From: Closterium sp. Naga37s-1
Taxonomy: Eukaryota > Streptophyta > Zygnematophyceae > Desmidiales > Closteriaceae
Direction of reading: 5' to 3'
NCBI GenBank assembly: GCA_947471745.1
Contig: CANJKZ010000142.1
Span: 992,001 to 1,056,000 of the forward strand
Length of the DNA: 64,000 nt
The notes under the pieces were generated by a model. The model was not told the DNA's origin. It ran no database searches and was given only the letters and a program-made list of their open reading frames with translations. The translations under genes and the position numbers were made by a program. Positions 1-11,606 of the stretch are shown piece by piece. Each line of letters opens with the position of its first letter. Position 1 is the first letter of the stretch.

Positions 1-1355
1 CGGACAATGCTGCTGCACATGGGCGTGCAGCACCACTGGTGGCACCTCGCTATGCGGCAGGCCGTCTGGGTCCGCAACTGCCTTGAGAGGTCGACGCTGC
101 CGCCAGGGACGACGCCGTACCAGCTGCTCACCGGGAAGAAGCCCGACTTGTCGCTGGCACGGGTGTGGGGCTGCATGGCGCAATTCCTGGTCCCCGAGTT
201 GGAGCGCAGTGGGAAGCTGAAGCCGAAGTCCCGGTGGTGTCTTCACCTCGGCGTGTCAGAGGAGAGCAAGGGCTGGGAGCTCCTTGACCTCACCGACCAC
301 AGGGTGGTCACCACGTCGGACGTGGTGTTCTTTGAAATGATGTCGCTGGAGGTGTGGAGGTCGGAGCATGGGCCCGCGTCGAGGCGGACGCAGGTCAACC
401 CCCCGACAGATACCTCAACGGTGACGCTCCCTCTGCTCGCCGAGGTCGGTGAGCATGCTGATGAGGACGCCGTGGCCGTCCGCCCTCCTTCCCCTTCCCC
501 TGTCCCTCCTGCCCCACCCCTTGTCGCCGACCTGCACGGGCTGCCCTCGATGACGGCCTCCGGGGATGAGGGGATAAATGGGGCGTCGCCTGTGGCGCCG
601 GTGAAGAGTATCGCCGGTGGCCGAGGTGACGTCAAGCCAGTCGGCGTGGGAGAGAAGCCGCCGACACCAGGGGAGCAGCAGGCAGAGGAGGTGCAGCCGA
701 CTTCGGTGAAGTTGGCGAAGGAGGCATCGGCAGGGAAGCCGCCGACAGGGGAGCAGTCAGCAGTGAAGCCGACCAAGGAGCAGTCGGCGACTAGTCAGTC
801 GGCAGGGAACGCCGACTGAGGAGCAGCAAGACGACGAGGGCAGTGAAGCTGGTGACAAGGGAGGGGAGCATTCGGGCGCCGTGGAGTCCACCGACAGTGA
901 TGTCGTGGAGGTTCCGCTTGGACCGCGATGTTCGGGCAGAGAACGGAGGCCGCCTGACTTCCTGTCCTACCACGCGTGCCTGCAGCCGGCTGCCTATACC
1001 ACAATGTACGACGAGGTCGATGATGACTTGTACGACAACGCCAAAGACGGCGTCGACCTGCCTGAGCTGGACCCCGATATGCACTCCAACACCGAGCACC
1101 GCTGGGACATCTCCACGATGACGGTGAAGGAGGCGTTGGCAAGCTGGAAGGGCAAGGCGGTGAAAGCCGCCATGGACGAGGAGATTTGCAGTCTCATCGG
1201 CATGGGAACCTGGGAATCGGTGGGTGCTGATGACCAAGTACCGCATCGACGACACCGTCGAGCGCGAGAAGGCGAGGCTGGTCGTGAAGGGTTTCACGCG
1301 GGTGCATGGCGCTGGCTACGACGAGACATACACGCCGGTGAGCAGCTACGTCACG
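1..1355 (+). pseudogene. Copia family A pol fragment: integrase C-terminus into RT N-terminus (copy 1)
   Basis: Ty1/copia polyprotein remnant cut by the window start. Codons 7-819 give the integrase C-terminal part (TPYQLLTGKKPDLSLARVWG, then LGVSEESKGWELLDL), followed by a low-complexity Pro/Gly/Lys/Glu linker that ends in a stop at 819. A frameshifted continuation gives the start of the reverse transcriptase (MTVKEALASWKGK at about 1118-1160). Around 1220 about 40 bp present in sister copies are missing, shifting the frame again (MTKYRIDDTVEREKARLVVK resumes at about 1227). At about 1355 the RT stops abruptly and integrase sequence of a second copy begins. Family assignment rests on near identity to the element at 47430-54758. 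It cannot code for a working protein. Confidence 0.85.
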
Positions 1356-4281
1356 AGCTCGGCGGAGCACGAGGTCGCCACCGGCCTAGACATCAAGCCG
1401 TCGGCCGGCGCCGACTCTCCGTGTGTCTCGTGCATCGGTGGGAATCTGGCGCGGCACACCTTCTCCGACAAGGGCTCCGACGCCGAGGATGCCCTGGCTG
1501 TCGTGCACATCGACCTGTGCGGGCCGTTTTGGGTGGCTGCCAAGGATGGCAGTCTGTGCTTCGTGCTGCTGAAGGACCGCAAGACCCGCTAAGTATGGGT
1601 GAGGCCGGTCGCCAAGAAGTCCGACGTGCTGTGGGAGTTTGAGAAGTGGCTAGTGGTGGCTGAGCGGCAGACAAAGAAGTCGGTGCTGATGCTGTGCTCT
1701 GATCGGGGAGGGGAGTTCCTCGGGAAGGAGTTCATCGGCTTCGTGGACGGCAAGGGAATCATCCACGACCTGACCTGCCCGTACACACCGCAGCAGAACG
1801 GCATGGCGGAGCGGGAGATGCGGACGATGGTGGAGTCGTTGCGGACAATGCTGCTGCACATGGGCGTGCAGCACCACTGGTGGCACCTCGCCCTGCCGCA
1901 GGCCGTCTGGGTCCACAACTGCTTGGAGAGGTCGACACTGCTGCCGGGGACGACGCCGCACCAGCTGCTGACCTGCCACCACGGGCAAGAAGCCCGACCT
2001 GACGCTGGCCCACGTATGGGGCTCCATGGTGCAGTTCCTGGTCCCCGAGCAGCAACGTGGTGGCAAGCTGAAGCCGGAGGCCAGGTGGGGCCTTCACCTC
2101 GGTGTGTCGGAGGAGAGCAAGGGCTGGGAGCTCCTCGACCTCACCGACAACGGGGTGGTCACCATGTTGGACGTGGTGTTCTACGAGACGCTGTCGCTGG
2201 ATGTGTGGAAGTCGGAGCACGGGCCGGCGTCGGGGCGAACGCAGGTCAACTGCCGCGGACACCTCGGCAGCGACCCTCCCTCTGCTCGCTGCGGTCGGTG
2301 AGCCTGCTGGGAGCAAAGATGTCTCCTCAGGTGAGCAGCCAGCAGGGACGCCGACCAAGGAGCCGTCGGCAGCCGGGCAGTCGGCAGGGGAGCCGATGAC
2401 AGGGGAGAAGTCGGCAGGGACGCCGACTTTGGTGCAGCAGGCCGATGAAGGCAGTGAAGCCGGCGACGATAAAGGGGAGCAGTCTGAAGACGACAGCAAC
2501 GTGGTGGAGGTCACGGCAGAGGAGCCTGGACTACGGCGTTCAGGCCGACTTCGGAGGCCGCCTGGTTCCTGACCTACCATGTGTGCCTGCCGTCGGCCAC
2601 CTTCACAACGCTGTATGACAACGCCAATGCATACCTGCTGTAAGACGACGCCAAGGACGATGTCGAACTACCAGAGCTCGACCCCGACATGCATGCCGAC
2701 CCCGAGCACCGTCGGGACACCGCAACGATGACGGTGAAGGAGGCGTTGGCGAGCTGGAAGGGTAAGGTGGTGAAGGCCGCGATGGACGAGGAGATCCGCA
2801 GCCTCATCGGCATGGGAACCTGGGAGCTGGTCGAACGCCCACGCGGGGTGAACATCATGAAGAACCGGTGGGCGCTCATGACCAAGTACCACGTCGGTGA
2901 CACGGTCACCCGGGAGAAGGCGAGGCTAGTCGTGAAGGGCTTCACACGAGTATATGGCACCGACTACGAGGAGACGTACGCGCCGGTGAGCAGCTACGTC
3001 ACGCTGGGGATCTTCCTCAGCATCGTCGCCGTCCTCGACCTCAACCTGATGCCGCTCGACATGAAGAACGCCTTCTTGCAGAGAAAGCTCGACAGGGTGA
3101 TGTACATGTACCAGCCAGACTACTTCAACGACAGGACCGGCTGCTGAAAAGCATGTACGGGAGCAGTCGCCGCTGTTGTGGTACAATGCGCTCGACGACG
3201 TGCTGATGGGCACTGGCTGGAAGAAGAGCCAGGTCGACGAGGCGCTGTCCTTCAAGGTCGGTGGGGATGGCGTGCTCTGCTGGGTGCTGGTCTACGTCGA
3301 CGACCTGCTCGCCGCCAGTAGCAGCACCGAGATGCTGAAGGAGCTGAAGGAGCTGCTGGAGGCCGCCTTCGAGGTGCGTCAGATCTCGCCTGTGGAGAAG
3401 TACCTTGGCCTGGAGATCGTGCGCGATAGGCCACAGAGGAAGCTGTGGCTACACCATCAGGGCTACGCCAACAAGCTGCGCAGGTGGTTCATTGACGAGG
3501 AGTAGAACGAGCGCACCCCGAAGACGCCGGTCTCGGCCGACGCCTACGCCAAGCTAACGTTCGACGACGAGGCGGCCCAGAGCGCCCGGAGGAGGAGTAC
3601 CGACAGAAGGTCGGCTCGCTGCAATTCGCGGCGACGACAACGAGGCCATACATCGCCTTCGCCTGCAGCAAGCTCGGCCTCACGGTGACGAGCAACCAAC
3701 ACTGGCGCGAGGTCGGCCGCTGCCTCGCCTACTTTGCCAACATGGAGTTCGGTGGTGGACCAGAGTGGCTGAAGCTGGTCGGCTACGTTGACGCCGATGA
3801 CGACGGCGACAAGCAGAACCGGACGAGCACGGGCTGCTATGTGTTCGTCTACGGAGGGGCTGCAGTCTCCTGGTCGATCCAGCGCATCAAGTGCGCAACC
3901 CTGGCGTCGACCGAGTCGGAGTATGTGGCGGCAACCGAAGCCGGCAAGGAGGGACGTCACCTGCGCTTCCTTCTTGCAGAGTTCAGGCAGCTGGACTCCG
4001 TGACGCCGACTGTCCTTCGAGTGGACAACATGTCGGCCATCACGGTCGCCGAGGGCATGGGGTTGATGGACAACCTCAAGCACATGGAGCGACTCCAAGC
4101 CTGGCATCAGCACATGGTGAAGCGCGGGAAGTTCACGCTGAAGTACATCCCCACCACCGAGCAGCCGGCCGACTTTCTGACGAAGGCGCTGCACTATCCG
4201 GCCTTCAAGCGATGTTCCGTTGCAATCGGCCAAGTGCCCCTGACCGACGTGGGCGACGGCGACGACGACGTGCAGCAGTAG
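1356..4281 (+). pseudogene. Copia family A pol: GAG-pre-integrase, integrase, RT, RNase H (copy 2, broken)
   Basis: Integrase, reverse transcriptase and RNase H of a copia element, in the canonical copia order. Visible landmarks: the zinc-finger cysteines CVSC (about 1428), integrase core HIDLCGPF, SDRGGEF and TPQQNGMAERE, RT (KNAFLQ at about 3066, YVDDLL at about 3294) and RNase H (STESEYVAATEAGKEG at about 3910, then TEQPADFLTKALHYP near the end). Breaks: TAA at 1590-1592 where sister copies have Tyr; a roughly 10-bp insertion near 1969 that shifts frame; a frameshift/deletion near 3146; TAG at 3503-3505 where a sister copy has CAG (Gln); a small frameshift near 3580. RNase H (3685-4281) is intact to its natural stop. 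Nonfunctional as a polyprotein. Confidence 0.9.
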
Positions 4282-4407
4282 GAGGCATGCCCTCTTGCAT
4301 GGCTGGTTCGGTGACGGCGTGCTGTGTGTTGGGTGCACGCTGACGGACTATCCTCCGAGCAGTGCTACAGTGTGGGCTGGATCTCAAGCGTAAACGCGGC
4401 AGGGGAG

Positions 4408-5351
4408 TGTCAACGGGAGTTGTTGTTGGCCCCGTCCTCGCTTGGGTGGAGCCAACCTCGTGGTCAGGTGTACGGGAGGTGCAGCTGACCTGCAGTAGTG
4501 GGCGAGCTGGTCGACGGGACTGGTCGACTTGCAAGAGGGCCACCGTAGGGGCGTCGACTTCGGAGGGCTCCGAGTGTAGGTAGTTGACCAGGCGAGGTCG
4601 ACCTCGGAGGCGGCGACTTTGGGAAGCCGACTTGAGGCAGCCGACTTGGCGTGGTCAGCTGACAGGTGTGCTGGTCTACCACGTGTGTGGTCGACTTGGT
4701 GTGGTCGACCAGTGGTGGTTATCGACCTGGGTGGTCGACGGGCACAAGGAGGAGCTGCTTGTCGACCTGGTTGCCCGGTCGACCAAGTTACACGGGCGAC
4801 AGGTTTTTGCAGAGGCACGCGACGGTCGCCCAGGTGTTCGTGGCGAGGCGACCTCGGTGTGGTGTCCCGAGGTCGACGTGGCTGATCAGATGCACTCGTA
4901 AGCATGAGGAAGATCTGGTGCGTGCGCTGTGCAGGTGACAAGACTCGGCACGCCAATCATCTGCGCGCACCTGCGAAGCGGGTTCACTGCTGTCCAGCGG
5001 GTGCAACGCTGTGCAGCCGACTTGCTGCAGCGTTGGCACGCCGTCGATTTGCAGTGTTGGCAGGCCGCAACTTTGTACTGCTGTAGCGCGGTCGACCAAG
5101 TCGTGCTGGAACGCGGTCGACCGTGCTGCACTGGCAGTCGTCCTGCTTGCATGCTAGCTCTGATGTAGTCAGCCTAGCCAACCTTGTTGCTACCATTGTT
5201 GTGAACTTTTGCTTGTGAAACTCTTGCCAATTTCCATGTGAATGCACAAGTAGAGAACGCAAAAGAGAACGACTAGGGATCGAACGCAGAGATCACTCGA
5301 ACCCCGTGCCTAGCCCGCAGACTAGCTCCCGTTGCTAGAGTTCTCTACGCA
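4408..5351 (+). repeat. 3' LTR of family A copia (944 bp)
   Basis: Starts TGTCAACGGG directly after a purine-rich polypurine tract (GCAGGGGAG) and ends ...CTACGCA, matching the start and end of the LTRs at 47430-48460 and 53792-54758. GTTAC, the 5 bp after it, would be the target-site duplication, but the other end of the element lies outside the window. The LTR is inserted in, or abuts, the 37-bp satellite. Confidence 0.85.
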
Positions 5352-5449
5352 GTTACTTACCTATATGGATGGTACCAGGAGTAAGTGCATTACTTACCCC
5401 ATATGGATGGTACCAAGAGTAAGTGCCGTACTTATCCGTATGGATGGTA
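5352..5449 (+). repeat. 37-bp satellite, forward orientation, short block
   Basis: About 2.6 units of the tandem repeat whose forward unit reads roughly GGTACCAAGAGTAAGTGCG then TTACTTACCCGTATGGAT (37 bp). The block ends at position 5450 inside the palindrome ATGGATGGTACCATCCAT, after which the array continues in reverse orientation. Confidence 0.9.
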
Positions 5450-8400
5450 CCATCCATACTGGTATGAAACACACTTACTCTTGGTACCATCCATACGGAT
5501 GAGTAACACACTTACTAGTGGTACCATCCATATAGGTAAGTAACGCACCTACTCGTGGTACCATCCATACGGGTAAGTAACGCACTTACTCTTGGTACCA
5601 TTCATTCAGGAAAGTAATGCACTTACTTGTTGTATCATCCATACGGGTAAGTAACACACTTGCTCTTGGTACCATCCATATGGTAAGTAACGCTCTTACT
5701 CTTGGTACCATCCATATGGGTAACTAACGCACTTACTCATGATACCATCCATACGGGTGAGTAACACATTCACTCTTGGTACCATCCATATAGGTAAGTA
5801 ACGCACATACTCTTGGTACCATCCATACGTAAGTAACCCACTTACTTTTGGCACCATCCGTACGGGTAAGTAACGCACGTACTCTTGGTACCATCCATAC
5901 GGGTTGGTAGCGCACGTTCTCTTGGTACCATCCATACGGGTAAGTAACACACTTACTCTTGGCACCATCCATATGGGTAAGTAACGCACTACTCTTGGTA
6001 CCATCCATATCGGTAAGTAACGACGCACTTACCATTGGGAACATCCATACGGTAAGTAACGCACTTACTCTTAATACTATCCATACGGGTAAGTAAAGCA
6101 CTTACTCTTGGTAACATCCATACGGGTAAGTAACAAACTTACTCTTGGTAACATCCATACGGGTAAGTATCACACATACTCTTGGTACCATCCATATAGG
6201 TTAGTAACACACTTACTCTTGGTACCATCCATATGGGTATGTAACGCATTTGCTCTTGGTACCATCCATACGGTAAGTAACGCACTTTTACTTGGTACCA
6301 TCCTACGGGTAAGTAACGCACTTACTCTTGGTACCATCCATACGGGTGAGTAACGCACTTACTCTTAGTACCATCCATATAGGTTAGTAACGTACTTTCT
6401 CTTGGTACCATCCATACGGGTATGTAACGCACTTACTCTTGGTACAATCCATACGGGTGAGTAACGCACTAACTCGTGGTATTCTCCATACGGGTGAGTA
6501 ACACACTTACTCTTGGTACCATCCATATGGGTAAGTAACGCACTAACTCGTGGTATTCTCCATACGGGTAAGTAACACACTTACTCTTGGTACCATCCAT
6601 ACGGGTAAGTAACGCACGTACTCTTAGTACCATCCATACAGGTAAGTAAGACACTTACTCTTGGTAACATCCTTACGGGAAAGTAACGCATGTACTCAAT
6701 GTACCATTCATACGGGAAAGTATCGCATTTACTCTTAGAACCATCCATACGGGAAAGTAACGCACTTTCTCTTGGCACCATCTATATAGGTTAGTAACGT
6801 ACTTACTCTTGGTACCATCCATGTAACGCACTTATTCTCGGTACCATCCATATGGGTAAGTAAGACACTTACTCTTGGTAACATCCATACGGGTAAGTAA
6901 CGCACATACTCGTGGTACCATCCATACGGGTAAGTAACGCATTTACTCTTGGTACCATCCATACGGGAAACGAAACGCACTTACTCTTGGTACCATCTAT
7001 ATAGGTTAGTTACGTACTTACTCTTTGTACCATCCATACAGGTAAGTAACGCACTTTCTCTTGGTACCATACAAGTAAGTAAGACACTTACTCTTGGTAA
7101 CATCCATACCGGTAAGTAGCGCACATACTCGTGGTACCATCCATACGGGTAAGTAACGCACTTACTCGTGGTACCATCCATACGGGTAAGTAACGCAATT
7201 ACTCTTGGTACTATCCATCTATATAGGTTAGTTACGTACCTACTCTTTGTACCATCCATACAGGTAAGTAACGCACTTCTCTTGGTACCATACAGGTAAG
7301 TAAGACACTTACTCTTGGTAACATCCATACCGGTAAGTAGCGCACATACTCGTGGTACCATCCATACGGGTAAGTAACACACTGACTCTTGGTACCATCT
7401 ATACGGGTTGGTAACGCACTTAATCTTAGTACCATCCATACGGGTAAGTAACGTACTTACTTTTGGTACGATCCATATGGGTAAATAACGCACTTACTCT
7501 TGGTAACATCCATACCGGTAAGTAGCGCACATACTCGTGGTACCATCCATACGGGTAAGTAACGCACTTACTCGTGGTACCATCCATACGGGTAAGTAAC
7601 GCAATTACTCTTGGTACTATCCATCTGTATAGGTTAGTTACGTACCTACTCTTTGTACCATCCATACAGGTAAGTAACGCACTTCTCTTGGTACCATACA
7701 GGTAAGTAAGACACTTACTCTTGGTAACATCCATACCGGTAAGTAGCGCACATACTCGTGGTACCATCCATACGGGTAAGTAACGCACTTACTCTTGGTA
7801 CCATCCATATGGAAAATTAACGCACGTACTCGTGGTACCATCCATACGGGTAAGTAACGCAATTACTCTTGGTACTATCCATACGCGAAAGTAACGCACA
7901 TACTCTTGTCACCATCTATATAGGTTAGTAACGTACTTACTCTTGGTACCATCCATTCGGGTAAGTAAGATACTTACTCTTGGTAACATCCACACGGGAA
8001 AGTAACTTACTTACTCTTGACACCATCCATATACGTTAGTAACGTACTTACTCTTCATACCATCCATACGGGAAATTAACGCACTTACTCTTGGTACCAT
8101 CTATACGGGTAAGTAAGACACCTACTCTTGGTAAAATCTATACGGGTAAGTAACGCACATACTCGTGGTACCATCCATACAGGTAAGTAATGCACTTGCT
8201 CTTGGTACCATCCATATAAGTTAGTAACGTAGTTACTCATGGTACCATCTATACGGGTAAGTAATGCATTTACTCTTGGTACCATCCATACGGGAAAGTA
8301 ACGCACTTACGTTTGGCACCATCTATATAGGTTAGTAACGTACTTACTCTTGGTAACATCCATACAGGTAAGTAACATAGTTACTCTTGGTACCATCCAT

Positions 8401-11400
8401 ACGGGTAAGTAACGCAGTTACTCTCGGTACCATCTATACGGGTGAGTAACACACTTGCTCTTGGTACAACCCATACGGGTAAGTATCGCACTTACGCTTG
8501 GTACCATCTGTACGGGTAAGTAACGCACTTAGTCTTGGTACCATCCATACAGGTAAGTAACCCACTTACTCTTGGTGCCATCCATACGGATAAGTAACGC
8601 ACGTACTCTTGGTACTATCCATTCAGGTAAGTACCGCACATACTCGTGGTACCCTCCATATGGGTAAGTAACACACTTGCTCTTGGTACCATCCATACTG
8701 TAAGTAACGCACTTACTCTTGGTACCATCCATATGGGTAACTAACGCAATTACTCGTAATACCATCCATACGAGTGAGTAACACACTCACTCTTGGTGCC
8801 ATCCATACGGATAAGTAACGCACTTACTCTTGGTACCATCCATCAATAAGTAACCCACTCACTTTTGGCACCATCCGTATGATCAAGTAACGCACGTACT
8901 CTTGGTACCATCCATACTGGTTGGTAGCGCACTTTCTCTTGGTACCATTCATACGGGTAAGTAACACACTTACTCTTGGTACCATCCATATGGGTAATTA
9001 ACGCACTACTCTTGGTACCATCCATATGGGTAAGTAACGTCTCACTTACCATCGGTAACATTCATACAGGTACGTAACGCACTTACTCTTAATACTATCC
9101 ATACGGGTAAGTAACGCACTTACTCTTGGTAACATTCATATGGGTAAGTAACACACTTACTCTTGGTACCATCCATATAAGTTAGTAACACACTTACTCT
9201 TGGTACCATCCATACGGGTATGTAACGCACTTACTCTTGGTACCATCCATACGGTACGTAACGCACTTATACTTAGTACCATCCATACCAATAAGTAACG
9301 CACTTACTCTTGGTACCATCCATACGGGTAAGTAACGCACGTAATCTAAGTACCATCCATATAGGTTAGTAACGTACATACTCTTGGTACCATCCATACG
9401 GGTATGTAACGCACTTACTCTTGGTATTATCCACACGGGTAAGTAACGCACATACTCGTGGTATCCATACGGGTAAGTAACGCACTTACTCTTGGTACCA
9501 TCCATATAGGAAAGTAACGCAGGTACTCATGGTACCATCCATACAGGTAAGTAACGCATTTACTCTTGGTACCATCCATATGGGTACGTAACGCACTTAC
9601 TCTTGGTACCATCCATACGGGTAAGTAAAACATTTACTCTTGGTACCATCCATACGGGTAAGTAACGCACTTACTCTTGGCACCATTCATATCGGACAGT
9701 AACGTACTTACTCGTGGTACCATCCACACGGGTAAGTAACGCATTTACTCTTGGTACCATCCATACGGGAAAGTAACGCACTTACTTTTGGCACCATCTA
9801 TATACGTTAGTAACGTACTTTCTCTTGGTAACATCCATACGGGTAAGTAACACACTTACTCTTGGTACCATCTATACGGATAAGTAAGACACTTACTCTT
9901 GGTAACATCCATACGGGTAAGTAACGCACATACTCTTGGTACCATCCATATAGGTTAGTACTTACTTTTGGTACCATCCATACGGGTAAGTATCGCACTT
10001 ACTCTTGGTACTATCCATACGGGTAAGTAAAACACTTACTCTTGGTACCATCCATATGGGTAAGTAACGCACGTACTTGTGGTACCATCCATACGGGTAA
10101 GTAACGCATTTACTGTTGGTACCATTCATACGGGAAAGTAACGCACTTTCTCTTGGCACCATCTATATAGGTTAGTAACGTACTTACTCTTGGTACCATC
10201 CATACGGGAAAGTAACACACTGATTCTTTGTACCATCTATACGGATAAGTAAGACACTTACTCTTGGTAACATCCATACGGGTAAGTAACGCACATACTC
10301 GTGATACCATCCCTACGGGTAAGTCACGCACTTACTTTTGGTACCATCCATACGGGTAAGTAACGCACTTACTCTTGGTACCATCCATATGGGTAAGTAA
10401 CGCACGTACTCTCGGTACCATCCATACGGGAAAGTAAAGCACTTACTCTTGGCACCATCTATATAGGTCAGCAACGTACTTACTTTTGGTACCATCCATA
10501 GGGGTAGTTACGCACTTACTCTTGGTACCATCCATTCGACTAAGTAAGACACTTACTATTGGTAACATCCATACGGGTAAGTAACGCACCTACTCTTGGT
10601 ACCATCCATATAGGTTAGTAATGCACTTACTCTTGGTACGATCCATATAGGTTAGTAACGTACTTACTTATGGTACCATCCATACGGGTAAGTAACGCAT
10701 TTACTCTTGATACCATCCATATGGGTACGTAACGCACTTAATCTTGGTACCATCCATACGGGTAAGTAAAACACTTACTCTTGGTACCATCCATACGGGT
10801 AAGTAACGCATTTACTCTTGGTACCATCCACACGGGAAAGTAACGCACTTACTTTTGGCACCATCTATATGCGTTAGTAACGTACTTTCTCTTGGTAACA
10901 TCCATACGGGTAAGTAACACACTTACTCTTGGTACCATCTATACAGATAAGTAAGACACTTACTCTTGGTAACATCCATACGGGTAAGTAACACACATAC
11001 TCTTGGTACCATCCATATAGGTTAGTACTTACTTTTGGTACCATCCATACGGGTAAGTATCGCACTTACTCTTGATACCATCCATACGGGTAAGTAAAAC
11101 ACTTACTCTTGGTACCATCCATATGGGTAAGTAACGCACGTACTTGTGGTACCATCCATACGGGTAAGTAACGCATTTACTGTTGGTACCATTCATACGG
11201 GAAAGTAACGCACTTACTCTTGGCACCATCTATATAGGTTAGTAACGTACTTACTCTTGGTACCATCCATACGGGAAAGTAACACACTGATTCTTTGTAC
11301 CATCTATACGGATAAGTAAGACACTTACTATTGGTAACATCCATACGGGTAAGTAACGCACATACTCGTGATACCATCCCTACGGGTAAGTCACGCACTT

Positions 11401-11606
11401 ACTTTTGGTACCATCCATACGGTAATGTAACGCACTTACTCCTGGTACCATCCATATGGGTAAGTAACGCACGTACTCGTGGTACCATCCATACAGGAAA
11501 GTAAAGCACTTACTCTTGGCACCATGTATATAGGTCAGCAATGTACTTACTTTTGGTACCATCCATAGGGGTAGTTACGCACTTACTCTTGGTACCATCC
11601 ATTTGA
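5450..11606 (-). repeat. 37-bp satellite array, reverse orientation (about 6.2 kb)
   Basis: More than 160 diverged copies of the 37-bp unit read on the minus strand (CTTGGTACCATCCATACGG and GTAAGTAACGCACTTACT on the plus strand). The unit has no stop codon on one strand in any frame and 37 is not a multiple of 3, so long apparent reading frames with a 37-residue period (e.g. VWMVPRV, MDGTKSKCVTYPYGWYQE) appear in all three frames; these are artefacts and not genes. Local duplications are visible: a block around 7097 recurs near 7317, 7498 and 7725, and a longer 1067-bp step is listed separately. Nothing else of note is seen in this interval. Confidence 0.95.
9720..11606 (-). repeat. Higher-order repeat in the satellite, 1067-bp step
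   Basis: Distinctive monomer variants at 9807-9998, 9962-10162, 10110-10331 and 10313-10495 recur at 10874-11065, 11029-11229, 11177-11398 and 11380-11562, each exactly 1067 bp further on. A further copy of the same variant order is found in forward orientation at about 25050-25440 and, interrupted by the family C element, at 15360-15808 plus 24403-24596. This is a higher-order unit of about 29 monomers. Confidence 0.8.

Noticed and set aside
5696..11562. Many overlapping minus-strand reading frames of 60-170 residues with a Tyr/Trp/Met-rich repeat
   Set aside because: They are the 37-bp satellite read in all three frames; same peptide motifs in each frame, with no gene structure.
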